64,000 nt of DNA from an uncultured Candidatus Saccharibacteria bacterium (lineage in GTDB: Bacteria > Patescibacteriota > Saccharimonadia > Saccharimonadales > Saccharimonadaceae): positions 1-64,000 of the forward strand of contig CAMVEA010000001.1 in NCBI GenBank assembly GCA_947166405.1. Direction: 5' to 3'. The position numbers were made by a program, and so were the translations under genes. Below are positions 10,349 through 19,683 of the stretch, piece after piece. The first letter of the stretch is position 1, and every line of letters begins with the position of its first letter. The notes under the pieces were generated by a model. It made no database searches. It had not been told where the DNA came from and saw nothing but the letters and a program-made list of their open reading frames with translations.

Positions 10349-10362
10349 CCAAAACAAACTCT

Positions 10363-10392
10363 AAAAATAGGCGCCCAAAAGCGCCTATTTTT
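10363..10392. terminator. Bidirectional rho-independent terminator
   Basis: AAAAATAGGCGC, CCAAAA loop, GCGCCTATTTTT: a perfect 12 bp stem with A and T tracts. It serves both the beta-helix operon and the convergent alkD-like gene. Confidence 0.92.
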
Positions 10393-10401
10393 AACTCACA
10401 A

Positions 10402-11133
10402 TTATATCTTCTTCCGCATCTTCCTTACTAAATCTTTTGTTTCCTCATCCACCCGATATGAATCACAAATCTTCGAAATCGTTTTATTAAACGTCCATAC
10501 CGGTAACTTAGAACCCACCATATATCCAGTCATCGCCGTCGGATATTTAATAAAGCAGTCACACAAAAGCCACGCAATCGCCATCCGGATATAGTACTCT
10601 TCTCGTTCCGCCAAGCCTTCTACTCGGTCAAAAATCACATTCAGCCACTCCGGTTCAATATAAGCAATCTTCAAAAGCACTAACCCCACTCTCACCGCAA
10701 ATTCTCCCGAATCATTTGAAAGCAACCCATCAACTTTCGTTTCGAAAAACTCAGTCCGTTTCTTCCGAATCTTCTTCGCCACACCCGAACAAAATATATC
10801 GCAAGTACACCAATTATCGATATAAGAAATCTGCGAATCAAACCACGACCCGCCATGAAGACGCTCACGCGGAGCCACCATTTCTTCATACGACAACCGA
10901 CCAATCAGCATCCCCCGCGCCAGCACTTCCTCAATCGCCACCGGCTCTGCCGTCAAAATCTCCTCAACCTTCTCTCGAGGCACCTCTGCCACAATCTTCC
11001 GAATCTGTGGAATCCGCACGCCAATAAACGGTCTCTCGCTCGGAATCCCCTTCATCGAAAATTCTCGATACTCATCATCCGCCAGCTCCGCCAATCGCCG
11101 CCTCAGCTCCCTATAGTCGCACACTTCACTCAT
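10402..11133 (-). CDS. AlkD-like DNA alkylation repair protein
   Basis: 243 aa. The family (ALK/HEAT-repeat DNA glycosylases, AlkC/AlkD) excises alkylated bases such as 3- and 7-methylpurines. Signatures seen: N-terminal RRRLAELADDEYREFSMKGIPSERPFIGVRIPQIRKI, a central SYIDNWCTCDIFC matching the W-x-D region, and repeated helical units through RMAIAWLLCDCFIKYPTAM. Start at 11133 (MSEVCDYREL) rather than 11142, because TATAAT lies 7 nt upstream and no Shine-Dalgarno is present. It stands alone next to the type III RM operon. Confidence 0.82.
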   Translation of the reverse strand: MSEVCDYRELRRRLAELADDEYREFSMKGIPSERPFIGVRIPQIRKIVAEVPREKVEEILTAEPVAIEEVLARGMLIGRLSYEEMVAPRERLHGGSWFDSQISYIDNWCTCDIFCSGVAKKIRKKRTEFFETKVDGLLSNDSGEFAVRVGLVLLKIAYIEPEWLNVIFDRVEGLAEREEYYIRMAIAWLLCDCFIKYPTAMTGYMVGSKLPVWTFNKTISKICDSYRVDEETKDLVRKMRKKI

Positions 11134-11140
11134 ACCCCCC

Positions 11141-11146
11141 ATTATA
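11141..11146 (-). promoter_or_regulatory. -10 box, leaderless (alkD-like)
   Basis: TATAAT, 7 nt (GGGGGGT), ATG. The one member of the leaderless set without an upstream TG dinucleotide. Confidence 0.5.
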
Positions 11147-11203
11147 CCCCAAATACGCTATATATAATATATAGTGTATTTTTTCGATTTAAACTATCTT
11201 ATG

Positions 11204-14071
11204 CTAGAACAACCTTCCACTTTCTCCAACATCAGTGTTTCTAAGCTCCACATACTCCAACATATCTCTTACGCTCGCATTTCGCTTCCGCCAATCATAG
11301 AACATCTTATCGGGCAGCATCGCATAGTGCCAAGTTATCCCCTCTCGCTTATCCGCCTCTAACGCATTAATCTTCTCCACCCATCGCACCGCCGCGCGTT
11401 TCTTCCTCACCACATTCGGTTGCGACAACTGATTTTGCGCCTTCGTCTCCACCAAATAGCAATCATCCCCCAGTCTCACCACGAAATCCGGAATGTACTC
11501 CGCAGGCATCCCATCGTCACGAATATACCTAAATCGCGCAAAAGTATGTCGATTCTCAATAATCTTACAAAACGCATTCACTTCTCCATCTCGATCGCAA
11601 AATTCCATAAAATCCCGCTCATAAATTCCCTTATTACTTGGATACGGACATTTCGCATAAATACATTTTACCGGCTCTATTGCATACTTCTCTCGCACCG
11701 TAATCTTATCTATACTCGAAAACGCCGTGAACACCACCTTCGTCTCACCCACCGTCTCTACTTCTTCTTGCGCTTTCAAAATCTGCGTCACAAGTTGTCC
11801 TTTAATATGATTCATCACATCATCGATTAATAATACCTTCCAGTTCTTCCCCTCCGCTGGATTCACTTCCTGTCTAAACAATCTATGTCGTATATATTTA
11901 TCAATCGCCCCAGCAATTTCTACATTATCTATCATCAGCCCAGGATATCCACCCGCATTCTTGTTTCGCCCTAGTTTGTCCAAAGGTGCATTCAGCTTTT
12001 CTACAATATGGTTAGTCAACCTGCCAATATAGTCATTGTACGAAGACGAGCGAAATACGCCAGTCGTCACTTCATAAAAACCAGCATTCACGCCATTCTC
12101 CACATTTTTATCAATCCAAGTCTCGCGATCCGGTATCATTCTGATTAGTGATTCATACGGTACTCGAAAAGGCTCCAGCTTCTCGATATCAATCTTTATC
12201 TTTTTCATCTGTTTTGCGGCTTCGTCTATTACTAATGGCAACCTAAAATCATATTCTTCATAGTTTTCTTTCAGCCCCACTGTCTCCAAATCACCTTTCA
12301 CTACTGGTTCATTATTAGTATCGCCTTCTTCCCCCATCAAGCCTTCGCTAATCAAATCATCATAAAACGCTCTAAACGCAGGGTGCTCCACAATCGATAG
12401 TACATCAAAATAATTCTCTGCAGCTCTATGTTCCTGCATCGCCCGCCGGTTTTCCGCCTTCAACTCATCTATCTCTGGATTTCCTCTCCACATTAATCGA
12501 AGCCCTCGCCCTATCGTCTGCTCTAGCAAAATTCCCGACTGAGTACTCCTTAGTGGCACAATCACGCACACGTTATTTACGTCAAATCCTTCTCTCAGCA
12601 TCAGCACCGAAATCACCACACGCGGCTTTGTATGCTTATCCAGCGAGAACAACTTATGTCGAATTTCTTCCCATTCCTTTTCGCCGACTTCACCCTTCTT
12701 GTTACTATGAATCTCTAGATAGTCATCCTGGTCTAGCCCTTCCAAATACAAAAAATTCGATACTAGCGGCACCACACTCGTATCTTCACACATAATTAAC
12801 ATCTTCGGTTTCTTAGTCTCATCTACTTTAGCAAACTCATCTTCTAGCAACTTCAGCTTCGCGAGCCCAGCTCGTATCATCTGCCTCTGCCCTTCCGACA
12901 GTCCAACCACTTCACCAGCCGCATTTCTCTCCGCCCTAAAATCCAGCGCCTCTACCGCCAGCTCTTTCCTCTCCGACAACCACAGCATCTTCACAAGCCC
13001 TCTTCGGATTGCCTCCTTCAACTCAAAATCCACTATAATATGCGGGAAATAAATCTTATTCTTTCCCTTCTGATTATACGGCGTTGCCGAAAAATCCACC
13101 TGTATCGCTCGCTTACCTTTACCCACCGCAATATAGCGGAGCGCCTTCTGCCATTCTACCTCGTCCTTCTCGCCGCCCTTCACATTATCATGAATATGGT
13201 GCGCCTCATCATTAATCATCATAAGATCCGGCAACCGATGCAAGAATTCCAACTCTTTCTTGCCATTCAATGAATTATCCAACGAATCCAAACTATTCCC
13301 CGCCGCCACACCAGGCGACACCGGTAGCCTCCATCCATCTTCTATTCCAGGCTCGTCCTCGACTTGTTCTTCCGCTCCCATCAATAGATGTTGATTCGTA
13401 ATTGCAATCAATCCATCCCCGGTCACCTTACTTCCAATCTCTTTTTTCGCCGCCACACTACTTTGCAAGAATCCATAAAACTCACTTCTATACTCTTCCG
13501 GCAAAAACAAATCTTCCTGCGTCTTAATATCGCAAGTCTCAAAGTCTCGCCCCTCGCCATCTTCACGGCTTTTGCCTAGAAACGCATCAAGCAGCCTCTC
13601 ATATACAATTATCCCCGGCGCAATAATCAAGAAATTCTTAGTAAAGTTTCCTACTTCCTCATGCTTAGCATTTAAATACTGCCAGATTACCAGCGCCTCA
13701 AACACCCAAGTCTTCCCCGTCCCAGTCGCCATCTTCACGCAATACTTCGGTATGCTATAAATATCTTCGTGGAGTTGCTCAATTCCAAACCCTTTAGCCA
13801 ATAGTAAATTCGGTGCCAAATCCACATACACATCCCCAATCTTCTCTTTCTTCAAAACTTCATGAATATATATAATGTTGAGAATCGCCTGCCGCTGCCC
13901 AATATGAAAGTTCACTTCCCGCATATCCGCATACGCCTCGTCAAACCAATAAGTTAGCAAACTCCGCGTCGTCGGAGTTACGCTGTCCATAAAACTTCCA
14001 TCTTCCCACGCCGCATTCGCACGCTCCGTCACAATTTTCGCAAATTCTAGTGGTGCTATATTATTACTCAT
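11204..14071 (-). CDS. res: Type III restriction enzyme, Res subunit (DEAH helicase-nuclease)
   Basis: 955 aa. With Mod, it cleaves DNA at unmethylated sites after ATP-driven long-range communication. Motifs in order: Walker A ([14 protein letters not shown], about residue 115), DEAH box ([11 protein letters not shown]), motif III-like DFSATPYNQ, helicase C-terminal signatures ([33 protein letters not shown]), and a C-terminal PD-(D/E)xK nuclease (YIPDFVVR with CYLVETKAQ). Its ATG overlaps the mod stop by 8 bp, so the two are cotranscribed and probably coupled. All motors and catalytic residues are present, so the system looks intact. Confidence 0.93.
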   Translation of the reverse strand: MSNNIAPLEFAKIVTERANAAWEDGSFMDSVTPTTRSLLTYWFDEAYADMREVNFHIGQRQAILNIIYIHEVLKKEKIGDVYVDLAPNLLLAKGFGIEQLHEDIYSIPKYCVKMATGTGKTWVFEALVIWQYLNAKHEEVGNFTKNFLIIAPGIIVYERLLDAFLGKSREDGEGRDFETCDIKTQEDLFLPEEYRSEFYGFLQSSVAAKKEIGSKVTGDGLIAITNQHLLMGAEEQVEDEPGIEDGWRLPVSPGVAAGNSLDSLDNSLNGKKELEFLHRLPDLMMINDEAHHIHDNVKGGEKDEVEWQKALRYIAVGKGKRAIQVDFSATPYNQKGKNKIYFPHIIVDFELKEAIRRGLVKMLWLSERKELAVEALDFRAERNAAGEVVGLSEGQRQMIRAGLAKLKLLEDEFAKVDETKKPKMLIMCEDTSVVPLVSNFLYLEGLDQDDYLEIHSNKKGEVGEKEWEEIRHKLFSLDKHTKPRVVISVLMLREGFDVNNVCVIVPLRSTQSGILLEQTIGRGLRLMWRGNPEIDELKAENRRAMQEHRAAENYFDVLSIVEHPAFRAFYDDLISEGLMGEEGDTNNEPVVKGDLETVGLKENYEEYDFRLPLVIDEAAKQMKKIKIDIEKLEPFRVPYESLIRMIPDRETWIDKNVENGVNAGFYEVTTGVFRSSSYNDYIGRLTNHIVEKLNAPLDKLGRNKNAGGYPGLMIDNVEIAGAIDKYIRHRLFRQEVNPAEGKNWKVLLIDDVMNHIKGQLVTQILKAQEEVETVGETKVVFTAFSSIDKITVREKYAIEPVKCIYAKCPYPSNKGIYERDFMEFCDRDGEVNAFCKIIENRHTFARFRYIRDDGMPAEYIPDFVVRLGDDCYLVETKAQNQLSQPNVVRKKRAAVRWVEKINALEADKREGITWHYAMLPDKMFYDWRKRNASVRDMLEYVELRNTDVGESGRLF

Positions 14072-16061
14072 TTGAAACCTCCATAATCACTTCGCTTTCC
14101 AATCCAAATACATCTACCGCCCTCACAGCCACATATCCCGTCTCGCCAAGCGGCAAGGTTACTTTATTGATCACATGTAATGGATCGTCGTCGTTTTCCG
14201 TGTTGTTCCGATAATCTTGCCAAGTGCTATGGAAGAAATTCCCATCGTAATTCGGATCAACTGACCAGTATTCAATTAGCGCCAACGGATCCCTGGCAAT
14301 CACCTCATTCATCTTTTCCTTGTTCTTCGCATCAAGCGGCAAAGCATCCGCCGATAGTATCACATAATTATCTAACTCAATCGTAATCTGTCCGTCTTTA
14401 ATAATCGGATCTTTCAAAGTCAGATACTGCAAAGACGAAAATCTTACCGGCGTCTTCACCATCCCGTTCGCGTCCACCGCTACTTGACTGCTTAGTTTCT
14501 TATACGATGCCTTACTCTTCAATTGGTCTAACAAATCCGCTGGGATTATTTCTACCGTCAGCGTGCCATCTTTATACTCCCGCATCGTGTCTAAATATGC
14601 CCCGATATCACTTTTAAAATTCCACCCCAGCACCGTTACCTTATTCCATCCGCCCTGGAAGGTATTCATTTCATCAAGCGCTCGACTAATCGTATTTGGC
14701 GAGACCAATTCGGATGGCGACACGACATAGATTAGACGTTTCGTGTTTTTAATCCGCCCAAGATTATGGCTCGGGTTCTCTTCATCCCTGAATGGTATCG
14801 CGCCATATAGATTAAGTACGATTTGATTTAGCTCATAAATTCTAAACTTCGTACCAAAATTCGTCTTCATTTGTTCACGCTGATAATCACCGATTGATTG
14901 ATAGAAAAATTCTTTCGCATCATTGTCAATGAATCTTTTCCGCATAATCATCGTCGCTGGCTTACCAATATCCGAGGTAATCCATTTTCGTCCCAACTTC
15001 TCCGCCACCGCCGCCGTCGTTCCCGATCCACCAAAGAAATCTGCCACAACCGAGCCTTCGTTAGAACTTGCCTTGACAATTCGTTCTAATAACTTTTCAG
15101 GTTTTTGAGTAGCATACTTGACGCGCTCGTCAGCTTGTGGATTAATCACTGGAATTTCCCAAACATCGCCCATAGTAGTCGCCGTAACATTTGTATACGA
15201 AATTTTATCGTATTTAGAGAAGTCGACCTTTTTTCTAGCTTTTTCTTCATCGTACACTAATAGTTTTTTTATACCGTTATCGACAACGACATGATAACCC
15301 CGCTCATACCTATCGTTATTCCTTACTTCGTCAGGTATTGGATTATATACATTATCCTTACTCTTGGCATAAAACAACATTGAATCGTGCATATGAGGAA
15401 ATAGGTTACTACTTCTTCTAGAAAAACGATGATAACTCCAAATTACGTCATTTCTGAAATTCTCTTTACCAAAAATATCGTCCATTACTATTTTTAAATA
15501 ATGCCCCACATGCCAATCAATATGCACATAAATCGACCCTCTCTCGCTAAGTAGTTCCTTCATCAATACCAACCTCGGATACATATATTTCAGATACGCA
15601 ATCGTACCCTTGATTTCTTCGCCGTCTATTGTTGTGCTCCAAGTATCCGCGTATGCAAATTGTTCTAGCACTGTCGGTTTACTATCAATCGTCGCTCCAG
15701 GTAGTTCAATCTTCGTTCGATAATCCGCCTTACTATCATACGGCGGATCAATATATATCAAGTCAATTTGCCCCCGCATACTTGGTAACCCTGTCGCCGG
15801 GTCGCCCGCAAGTAGCGCCTGCATCACTAGCAAGTTATCGCCGTATACCAAGCGATTCGTCCAAGCCGGACTCACGTTATATCCCGCCGCCCCCAGCACC
15901 GCCGAACCCAAGTTTTTCTGTTTGCGGTTTTTATTCGGCTGTACCAGCTCATTAGTTTGTAATGTTATTCGCGACGCATTAGACAGCCCATCGAGGATAC
16001 GATTAGCTTCTTTGCGCCCTTCACTTACTACTTTCGGAAGTAGTTCAATAAGGCTGCTCAT
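14064..16061 (-). CDS. mod: Type III DNA methyltransferase, Mod subunit
   Basis: 665 aa beta-class N6-adenine methyltransferase. The catalytic DPPY ([17 protein letters not shown], about residue 100) precedes the SAM-binding FGGSGTT ([20 protein letters not shown], about residue 340), with the variable recognition region between and after them. It modifies the recognition site and provides DNA specificity to Res. There is no Shine-Dalgarno; the start lies directly behind a 12-nt segment that can pair within the long structured leader (see leader entry). Start ATG at 16061. Confidence 0.93.
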   Translation of the reverse strand: MSSLIELLPKVVSEGRKEANRILDGLSNASRITLQTNELVQPNKNRKQKNLGSAVLGAAGYNVSPAWTNRLVYGDNLLVMQALLAGDPATGLPSMRGQIDLIYIDPPYDSKADYRTKIELPGATIDSKPTVLEQFAYADTWSTTIDGEEIKGTIAYLKYMYPRLVLMKELLSERGSIYVHIDWHVGHYLKIVMDDIFGKENFRNDVIWSYHRFSRRSSNLFPHMHDSMLFYAKSKDNVYNPIPDEVRNNDRYERGYHVVVDNGIKKLLVYDEEKARKKVDFSKYDKISYTNVTATTMGDVWEIPVINPQADERVKYATQKPEKLLERIVKASSNEGSVVADFFGGSGTTAAVAEKLGRKWITSDIGKPATMIMRKRFIDNDAKEFFYQSIGDYQREQMKTNFGTKFRIYELNQIVLNLYGAIPFRDEENPSHNLGRIKNTKRLIYVVSPSELVSPNTISRALDEMNTFQGGWNKVTVLGWNFKSDIGAYLDTMREYKDGTLTVEIIPADLLDQLKSKASYKKLSSQVAVDANGMVKTPVRFSSLQYLTLKDPIIKDGQITIELDNYVILSADALPLDAKNKEKMNEVIARDPLALIEYWSVDPNYDGNFFHSTWQDYRNNTENDDDPLHVINKVTLPLGETGYVAVRAVDVFGLESEVIMEVSNE

Positions 16062-16259
16062 AATGTAGGTTCCAATTACTTATGGTTTATAGTTTCTGGC
16101 AGTCGCAAGCTACTAAACGAAATGTAGCCCGCAATCTACCGGTTGGAACCTACAATCTACTGCATTTCTACAGAAAACCATAGCCGATAATTACGAGCTA
16201 CATTTTATCTTCTGTAAAAACGCAGTATTAAAATGCTTTAATTATAAATTGTAGGTTCC
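16062..16259 (-). promoter_or_regulatory. Structured 5' leader of the type III RM operon with three complementary 12-mers
   Basis: A TATAAT at 16266-16271 predicts a transcript beginning with GGAACCTACAAT (16259-16248). The same segment recurs just before the mod ATG (TTGGAACCTACA, 16075-16064). Its complement (ATTGTAGGTTCCAA, 16156-16143) lies between them. The middle copy can pair with either flank over about 12 bp. A further AAATGTAGC/GCTACATTT pair and a CTATGGTTT / AAACCAT pair lie inside. This looks like a cis-acting RNA switch or a palindromic element in the leader. Function is inferred. Confidence 0.6.
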
Positions 16260-16265
16260 ACTTTT

Positions 16266-16271
16266 ATTATA
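16266..16271 (-). promoter_or_regulatory. -10 box of the RM operon
   Basis: TATAAT on the minus strand, 6 nt before the GGAACC that opens the leader. No good -35 and no TGn extension. Confidence 0.5.
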
Positions 16272-16320
16272 CCTCATTTCTACTATTTATTCAATGAAGC
16301 ATAAGCATAATACAATATTA

Positions 16321-16349
16321 TTGCAATTTGTCAAATATAGTGCTACAAT
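16321..16349 (+). promoter_or_regulatory. Promoter of the DUF4417 cassette
   Basis: TTGCAA, 17 nt, TACAAT with an upstream TGc extension. Divergent from the RM promoter, about 50 bp away. Confidence 0.65.
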
Positions 16350-16354
16350 GGAAT

Positions 16355-16566
16355 TGTCCTTTAGGATGAGAAGGACATGGGAGTGTGGGATGTAAAGGTG
16401 AGCCAACTTGTTCGATACATTCTACATTCTTACAAAACAATCATCTATTCCATAATAAGCTAACAAAAAGGAGGTTAATATTGATAAAACATGAAGAAAA
16501 AAGATGTGCCTAATCACCGCTAAATGACAATAGACACATCACACATAAAAAGCTTGGTTGCTTTTT
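16355..16566 (+). promoter_or_regulatory. Leader with hairpins and a terminator-like stem (possible attenuator)
   Basis: The roughly 285 nt between promoter and first gene contain a 7 bp hairpin TGTCCTT/AAGGACA (16355-16377). A 10-codon ORF with its own Shine-Dalgarno follows (separate entry). A GATGTG/CACATC stem spans 16503-16540. A terminator-like hairpin AAAAAGC-TTGGTT-GCTTTTT sits at 16547-16566. Leader peptide plus terminator upstream of the structural genes is the layout of transcription attenuation. This is inference from arrangement. Confidence 0.5.
16481..16513 (+). CDS. Putative 10-aa leader peptide
   Basis: A GGAGG lies 6 nt before TTG-ATA-AAA-CAT-GAA-GAA-AAA-AGA-TGT-GCC-TAA (MIKHEEKRCA). 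An overlapping ATG ORF at 16491 (MKKKDVPNHR) also ends after 10 codons but is badly spaced from the Shine-Dalgarno. Either could act as an attenuator peptide. Confidence 0.35.
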   Translation: MIKHEEKRCA

Positions 16567-16641
16567 AGTACTTTTATGATACATTATCGAAGCTAAAATT
16601 GCAACTTTAAGCGGTTATTAGATTAAAGAAAGGAATTATAA

Positions 16642-17283
16642 ATGAAACGTAAATTTAACCGCTTCAGCCAAAAATACCTCGCAGGCGCGGAGTTGATTGG
16701 ACTCGAGCAATATCCAAAATTACAATCAACGCAATTCATCCCAGAAAATGTCATTAGTTTTAATGAAAGGAGTCGAGTAAAAAATCCGAGTAATTATTGT
16801 CTAGACCACTTTATCTACGATTATTTCTTCGAACAAGTTTGGAATAATTGCGATAGATTTATAGAAATATATCGAAAATTTAAAATTATAATCACGACTG
16901 ATTTTTCCGCCTATCGTGATGCTCCACTTTGGGAGCGAAAATACAATGTAGGCAGAAATCGCGCAATCGCTTATTATCTTCAGAAAAACGGTATAAACAT
17001 TATACCGGTAGCCTCTTGGGCGTATATGGAAGATTTCGAATGGTGTCTAGATGGATTACCGAAACATGCTTCTATTGCAATCTCAACAAACGGTTGCATG
17101 AAAAATTTCATTAGCCATTCTGTATTGATTGACGGAATTGCCGAACTTCAAGAAATACTAGAGCCGAAATATTTAATCATTTGCGGCAGTAAACTGCCAG
17201 AAATAGAAAAACTTTACGATAATTTATTTTACTATGATAACTTTTCACAAAGAATGGCAAGGAGGATCAAAAATGGGAAGTAG
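16642..17283 (+). CDS. DUF4417 family protein
   Basis: 213 aa. The diagnostic DUF4417 stretch is clear: IITTDFSAYRDAPLWERKYNVGRNRAIAYYLQKNGINIIPVASWAYMEDFEWCLDGLPKHASIAISTNGC. The family has no established biochemical function and is common on mobile elements. Codon use is strongly A/T-biased (AAA, AAT, ATT) compared with the neighbours, consistent with acquisition. AAGGAA lies 7 nt before the ATG. It overlaps the next gene by 11 bp, and all three ORFs of the cassette are tightly packed. Confidence 0.8.
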   Translation: MKRKFNRFSQKYLAGAELIGLEQYPKLQSTQFIPENVISFNERSRVKNPSNYCLDHFIYDYFFEQVWNNCDRFIEIYRKFKIIITTDFSAYRDAPLWERKYNVGRNRAIAYYLQKNGINIIPVASWAYMEDFEWCLDGLPKHASIAISTNGCMKNFISHSVLIDGIAELQEILEPKYLIICGSKLPEIEKLYDNLFYYDNFSQRMARRIKNGK

Positions 17284-17668
17284 CGGAGCATTTCTAAAAT
17301 CAGGTGGGTTTACGGAGCAAAAATGGCGAGAGGTTGGCACTTTTCATGGAATAAAAATCCTTGTCAGGAAAAACAATGGCGAAAAACCAAGTCTTCCTTT
17401 TTACTCCAATACTCCAGGAACTGGATATTTGCTTCTTAATAAAGATGGGACTTTTAAACAATTTCGCCAATTCGGCGAGAACAGAAAGCCATTATTTGAT
17501 CTCGATTTAGGAAAACATGGTAAACAGATTAGTCTGCACATTCACAATTACGCAAATAATAATAGAAACAGCGACAATCCAATAGTTATTGCAATTAAAG
17601 GAAAAGGTATAGTCAATAAAAAGTTGTATAATAAATTCAAACCGTTGTTAAAAGGAGTAAAATTATGA
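17273..17668 (+). CDS. Unknown protein of the DUF4417 cassette (131 aa)
   Basis: Start set at ATG 17273 (MGSSGAFLKSGGF), preceded by AAGGAGG; the track's 17234 start lies upstream of that site. It is a basic soluble protein with an LGKHGKQISLHIHNY segment. I do not recognise the family. Placement directly behind DUF4417 and overlapping the next start (17665) by 4 bp indicates a three-gene unit, possibly from a prophage or integrative element. Confidence 0.6.
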   Translation: MGSSGAFLKSGGFTEQKWREVGTFHGIKILVRKNNGEKPSLPFYSNTPGTGYLLLNKDGTFKQFRQFGENRKPLFDLDLGKHGKQISLHIHNYANNNRNSDNPIVIAIKGKGIVNKKLYNKFKPLLKGVKL

Positions 17669-17943
17669 CTAATAATTGGAACAAGAATAAAAAGGAGTAT
17701 TTAGAAGCCCTAAAAAGAAAAGGCGAAATTGAGTTTAATTACAATAATCATTATTATCATATCGAATCAGCAGATTACAAAAGCGATGATTTTAACATCT
17801 GGATGTTTACATCTTTTGAAAGTGATGACGGCAAAATCATTGCACGATGCAAAAATCCAGCAGAGGTTTTAAGAATGAAAGTATTCGACGGTAAATCACT
17901 TGAAGAAATTGAGGACCAGATGACTGATTGCTATATTCTTTAA
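17665..17943 (+). CDS. Unknown small protein of the DUF4417 cassette (92 aa)
   Basis: ATGA overlap with the preceding gene; AAAAGGAG lies upstream. Rich in Asn, Lys, Tyr and Asp, ending in a conserved-looking DGKSLEEIEDQMTDCYIL. No family recognised. Its position and coupling suggest it works with the 131-aa protein; a toxin/immunity or structural pair would both fit. The next 120 bp contain no feature I can name. Confidence 0.55.
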   Translation: MTNNWNKNKKEYLEALKRKGEIEFNYNNHYYHIESADYKSDDFNIWMFTSFESDDGKIIARCKNPAEVLRMKVFDGKSLEEIEDQMTDCYIL

Positions 17944-18069
17944 CACCCTTGTCTCAGTTTAAGCTTTTAATTATGGTCATTTTTCTCAAATATCGGTTAC
18001 GGCTAACATATCTGATAGTGCTTATTCGGGTAACACTTAGTTTTATCTAATGCGTATTATGTCCATAAT

Positions 18070-18366
18070 TTACCACACCACAATCCCCTTCCTAATCCTC
18101 ATTAGTAGAATCCGTCGCCGATTGTATCTTATTACCTTCATATGCTCCTTCGGGAGCATGCATCCCTTAGCCTCGTTGCATGCCTTGTGTGCCAGTTGAT
18201 AATTATCCATCGCATTCTTTCCGCCCTTCGCCAACGGCACAATATGATCTATTGTCAAATCATCCAAATCCTTAATCTTCCTCCCACAAATCGCACATCT
18301 CCGCCCATCTCGCCACAATAACTCCAACTTCGCCTTCGTCCTCGCCCGACTCCTCTTCGTTGTCAT
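18070..18366 (-). CDS. HNH endonuclease
   Basis: 98 aa. Compact HNH fold: zinc-binding CAICGRKI, then LTIDHIVPLAKGG (catalytic His), MDNYQLAHKACNEAKG (Asn, His and the second Cys group). The N-terminus is very basic (MTTKRSRARTKAK), suitable for DNA binding. Such small HNH proteins occur in restriction systems, phages and mobile elements. AGGAGG lies 4 nt before the ATG. It follows the XRE/ImmA pair on the same strand by about 50 bp. Confidence 0.88.
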   Translation of the reverse strand: MTTKRSRARTKAKLELLWRDGRRCAICGRKIKDLDDLTIDHIVPLAKGGKNAMDNYQLAHKACNEAKGCMLPKEHMKVIRYNRRRILLMRIRKGIVVW

Positions 18367-18415
18367 TTTACCTCCTTTATTATTCTTTTATGCCACTATC
18401 AATTATGTTCAAGTC

Positions 18416-19015
18416 TCAGCTCCTTATTCCGTAAATTGTGTCCCGTATTCTTCTCTTAACCACTTGTTCAGATACGTGAAATACTTGTCGCACCACAGTT
18501 AAGGCTCTAGTGTATTTCTCACCCCCTACCATATAATAATATCTCGCAAAACTCCCACCATACTCATTATTCAATACTCGCACCAATTCATCTTCTGGAG
18601 CAAGCAGACACCCAGCGAAAAAATTCGCCTGATATTCTACATAATTGCAACTATTGCTCACGGAGGCCCCGATCCATTCATTCAGACTTTCCACCCGACT
18701 CGAAAAGTATTCTCGGTGTAGAACAAAATGCCCTATTTCATGCGCAATGCTAAAACGATATCTATTGCTACAATGGCGAAACTCTGACTCATCTGCGTAA
18801 ATAGTCCTAAAATCCGCGGCCATAAACGCATCCACGCCAAATTTAGTCCATAATTCCATTACTGGCACAATTGCAATCCCCAAATAATCGCATATTGCCT
18901 CGACATTCATTGGATAACTCCCATTCCAACATTCTCCCAATACTTCATCGACTCTGTCCTCAATCTCTAATCTACCAATTCTTGGTATCTGGCATACAGC
19001 ATTTAAATCTCTCAT
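18416..19015 (-). CDS. ImmA/IrrE-family metallopeptidase
   Basis: 199 aa zinc peptidase. The HExxH motif reads SIAHEIGHFVLHREYF (about residue 95), with a downstream EYQANFFAGCLLAPEDEL that completes the M78 (IrrE/ImmA) signature. Family members cleave a partner XRE repressor in response to damage or mobile-element signals (ICEBs1 ImmA, deinococcal IrrE). The gene starts 3 bp after the XRE gene stop, so they form an operon. Confidence 0.88.
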   Translation of the reverse strand: MRDLNAVCQIPRIGRLEIEDRVDEVLGECWNGSYPMNVEAICDYLGIAIVPVMELWTKFGVDAFMAADFRTIYADESEFRHCSNRYRFSIAHEIGHFVLHREYFSSRVESLNEWIGASVSNSCNYVEYQANFFAGCLLAPEDELVRVLNNEYGGSFARYYYMVGGEKYTRALTVVRQVFHVSEQVVKRRIRDTIYGIRS

Positions 19016-19018
19016 TCT

Positions 19019-19390
19019 CTATTCTTCCTCCCCATCATTCCGAACTTGCGAAAGTAGTGCATTTAACTCATCTTCGTCCAAGTTTTGTTGCCTTAGTGTG
19101 CGATAGAAAGCTGGCAGTATTTTTGCTACTCGCTCATTATCATGTAGATCCTCCGGTAATTCATTCTTTGCAATTGCTGCAAGATCCATAAAATTCCACC
19201 ACTCGTCAGACCCTCTAGCAATCCCAAGCACGGCAGCTAGTTTTGTGAGCTTCTCCTTATCCTTAGGTGGCAATACTATCCCATTCTCAAGCCTAGAAAT
19301 ATACGCTACATCCAACCCTGATAATCTTGCAAACTCCCGCACGCTGCCAATCGCCATACGCCTCTTTTTGAATAGTTCATGGAACTTCAT
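19019..19390 (-). CDS. XRE-family HTH regulator paired with ImmA-like peptidase
   Basis: 123 aa. An N-terminal helix-turn-helix (SVREFARLSGLDVAYISRLENGIVLPPKDKEKLTKLAAVLGI) is followed by an acidic C-terminus. Likely the DNA-binding repressor cleaved or controlled by the adjacent ImmA/IrrE protein. Candidate operators lie directly upstream (19402-19441). AGGAGG lies 5 nt before the ATG. Confidence 0.88.
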   Translation of the reverse strand: MKFHELFKKRRMAIGSVREFARLSGLDVAYISRLENGIVLPPKDKEKLTKLAAVLGIARGSDEWWNFMDLAAIAKNELPEDLHDNERVAKILPAFYRTLRQQNLDEDELNALLSQVRNDGEEE

Positions 19391-19401
19391 ATTCCTCCTC
19401 G

Positions 19402-19441
19402 TTGTTAATTATATACAACAACCATACACCAGTTGTACAAA
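19402..19441. promoter_or_regulatory. Putative XRE operators overlapping the -10 region
   Basis: GTTGTTAATTATATACAACAAC (inverted GTTGTT/ACAAC arms around a TATAAT) and the 8 bp palindrome TTGTACAA lie 12-50 bp upstream of the XRE start. This placement suits autorepression. Inferred. Confidence 0.45.
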
Positions 19442-19525
19442 TAAGTCAACACCCCACCAATCAGTTCCCTCCTACGAGTATACCAGGCAGCAATTGTAAG
19501 CCACCTCGAACAACACTAGCCATCT

Positions 19526-19625
19526 AGTCCCATATCAGAGTTCCAAGTCAGATCCCCATAGCAGAGCTTCATAGTAAAGCTCAACATCAGAATTCCATAG
19601 CAGAGCTCCACAATAGAATCTCAAT
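19526..19625. repeat. Degenerate short repeats around CCATAGCAGAGCT
   Basis: CCATATCAGAGTTCCA, CCATAGCAGAGCTTCA, CAACATCAGAATTCCATAGCAGAGCTCCA and related pieces recur every roughly 14-22 bp between the XRE gene and the CDF gene. No arrays of identical repeats with unique spacers, so not CRISPR. Confidence 0.5.
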
Positions 19626-19683
19626 CGAAAAGAGCCTCAACCAACCATTTCAATTCCAACTGTGTTATAATACAAACAGTATT

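Noticed and set aside
16064-16259. Invertible (phase-variable) promoter ahead of the type III RM genes
   Set aside because: Inverted repeats are present, but the -10 box lies outside them and no recombinase gene is nearby; RNA pairing explains the three copies better.
19526-19625. CRISPR-like array
   Set aside because: Repeats are imperfect, unevenly spaced and without unique spacers; no cas genes in the window.
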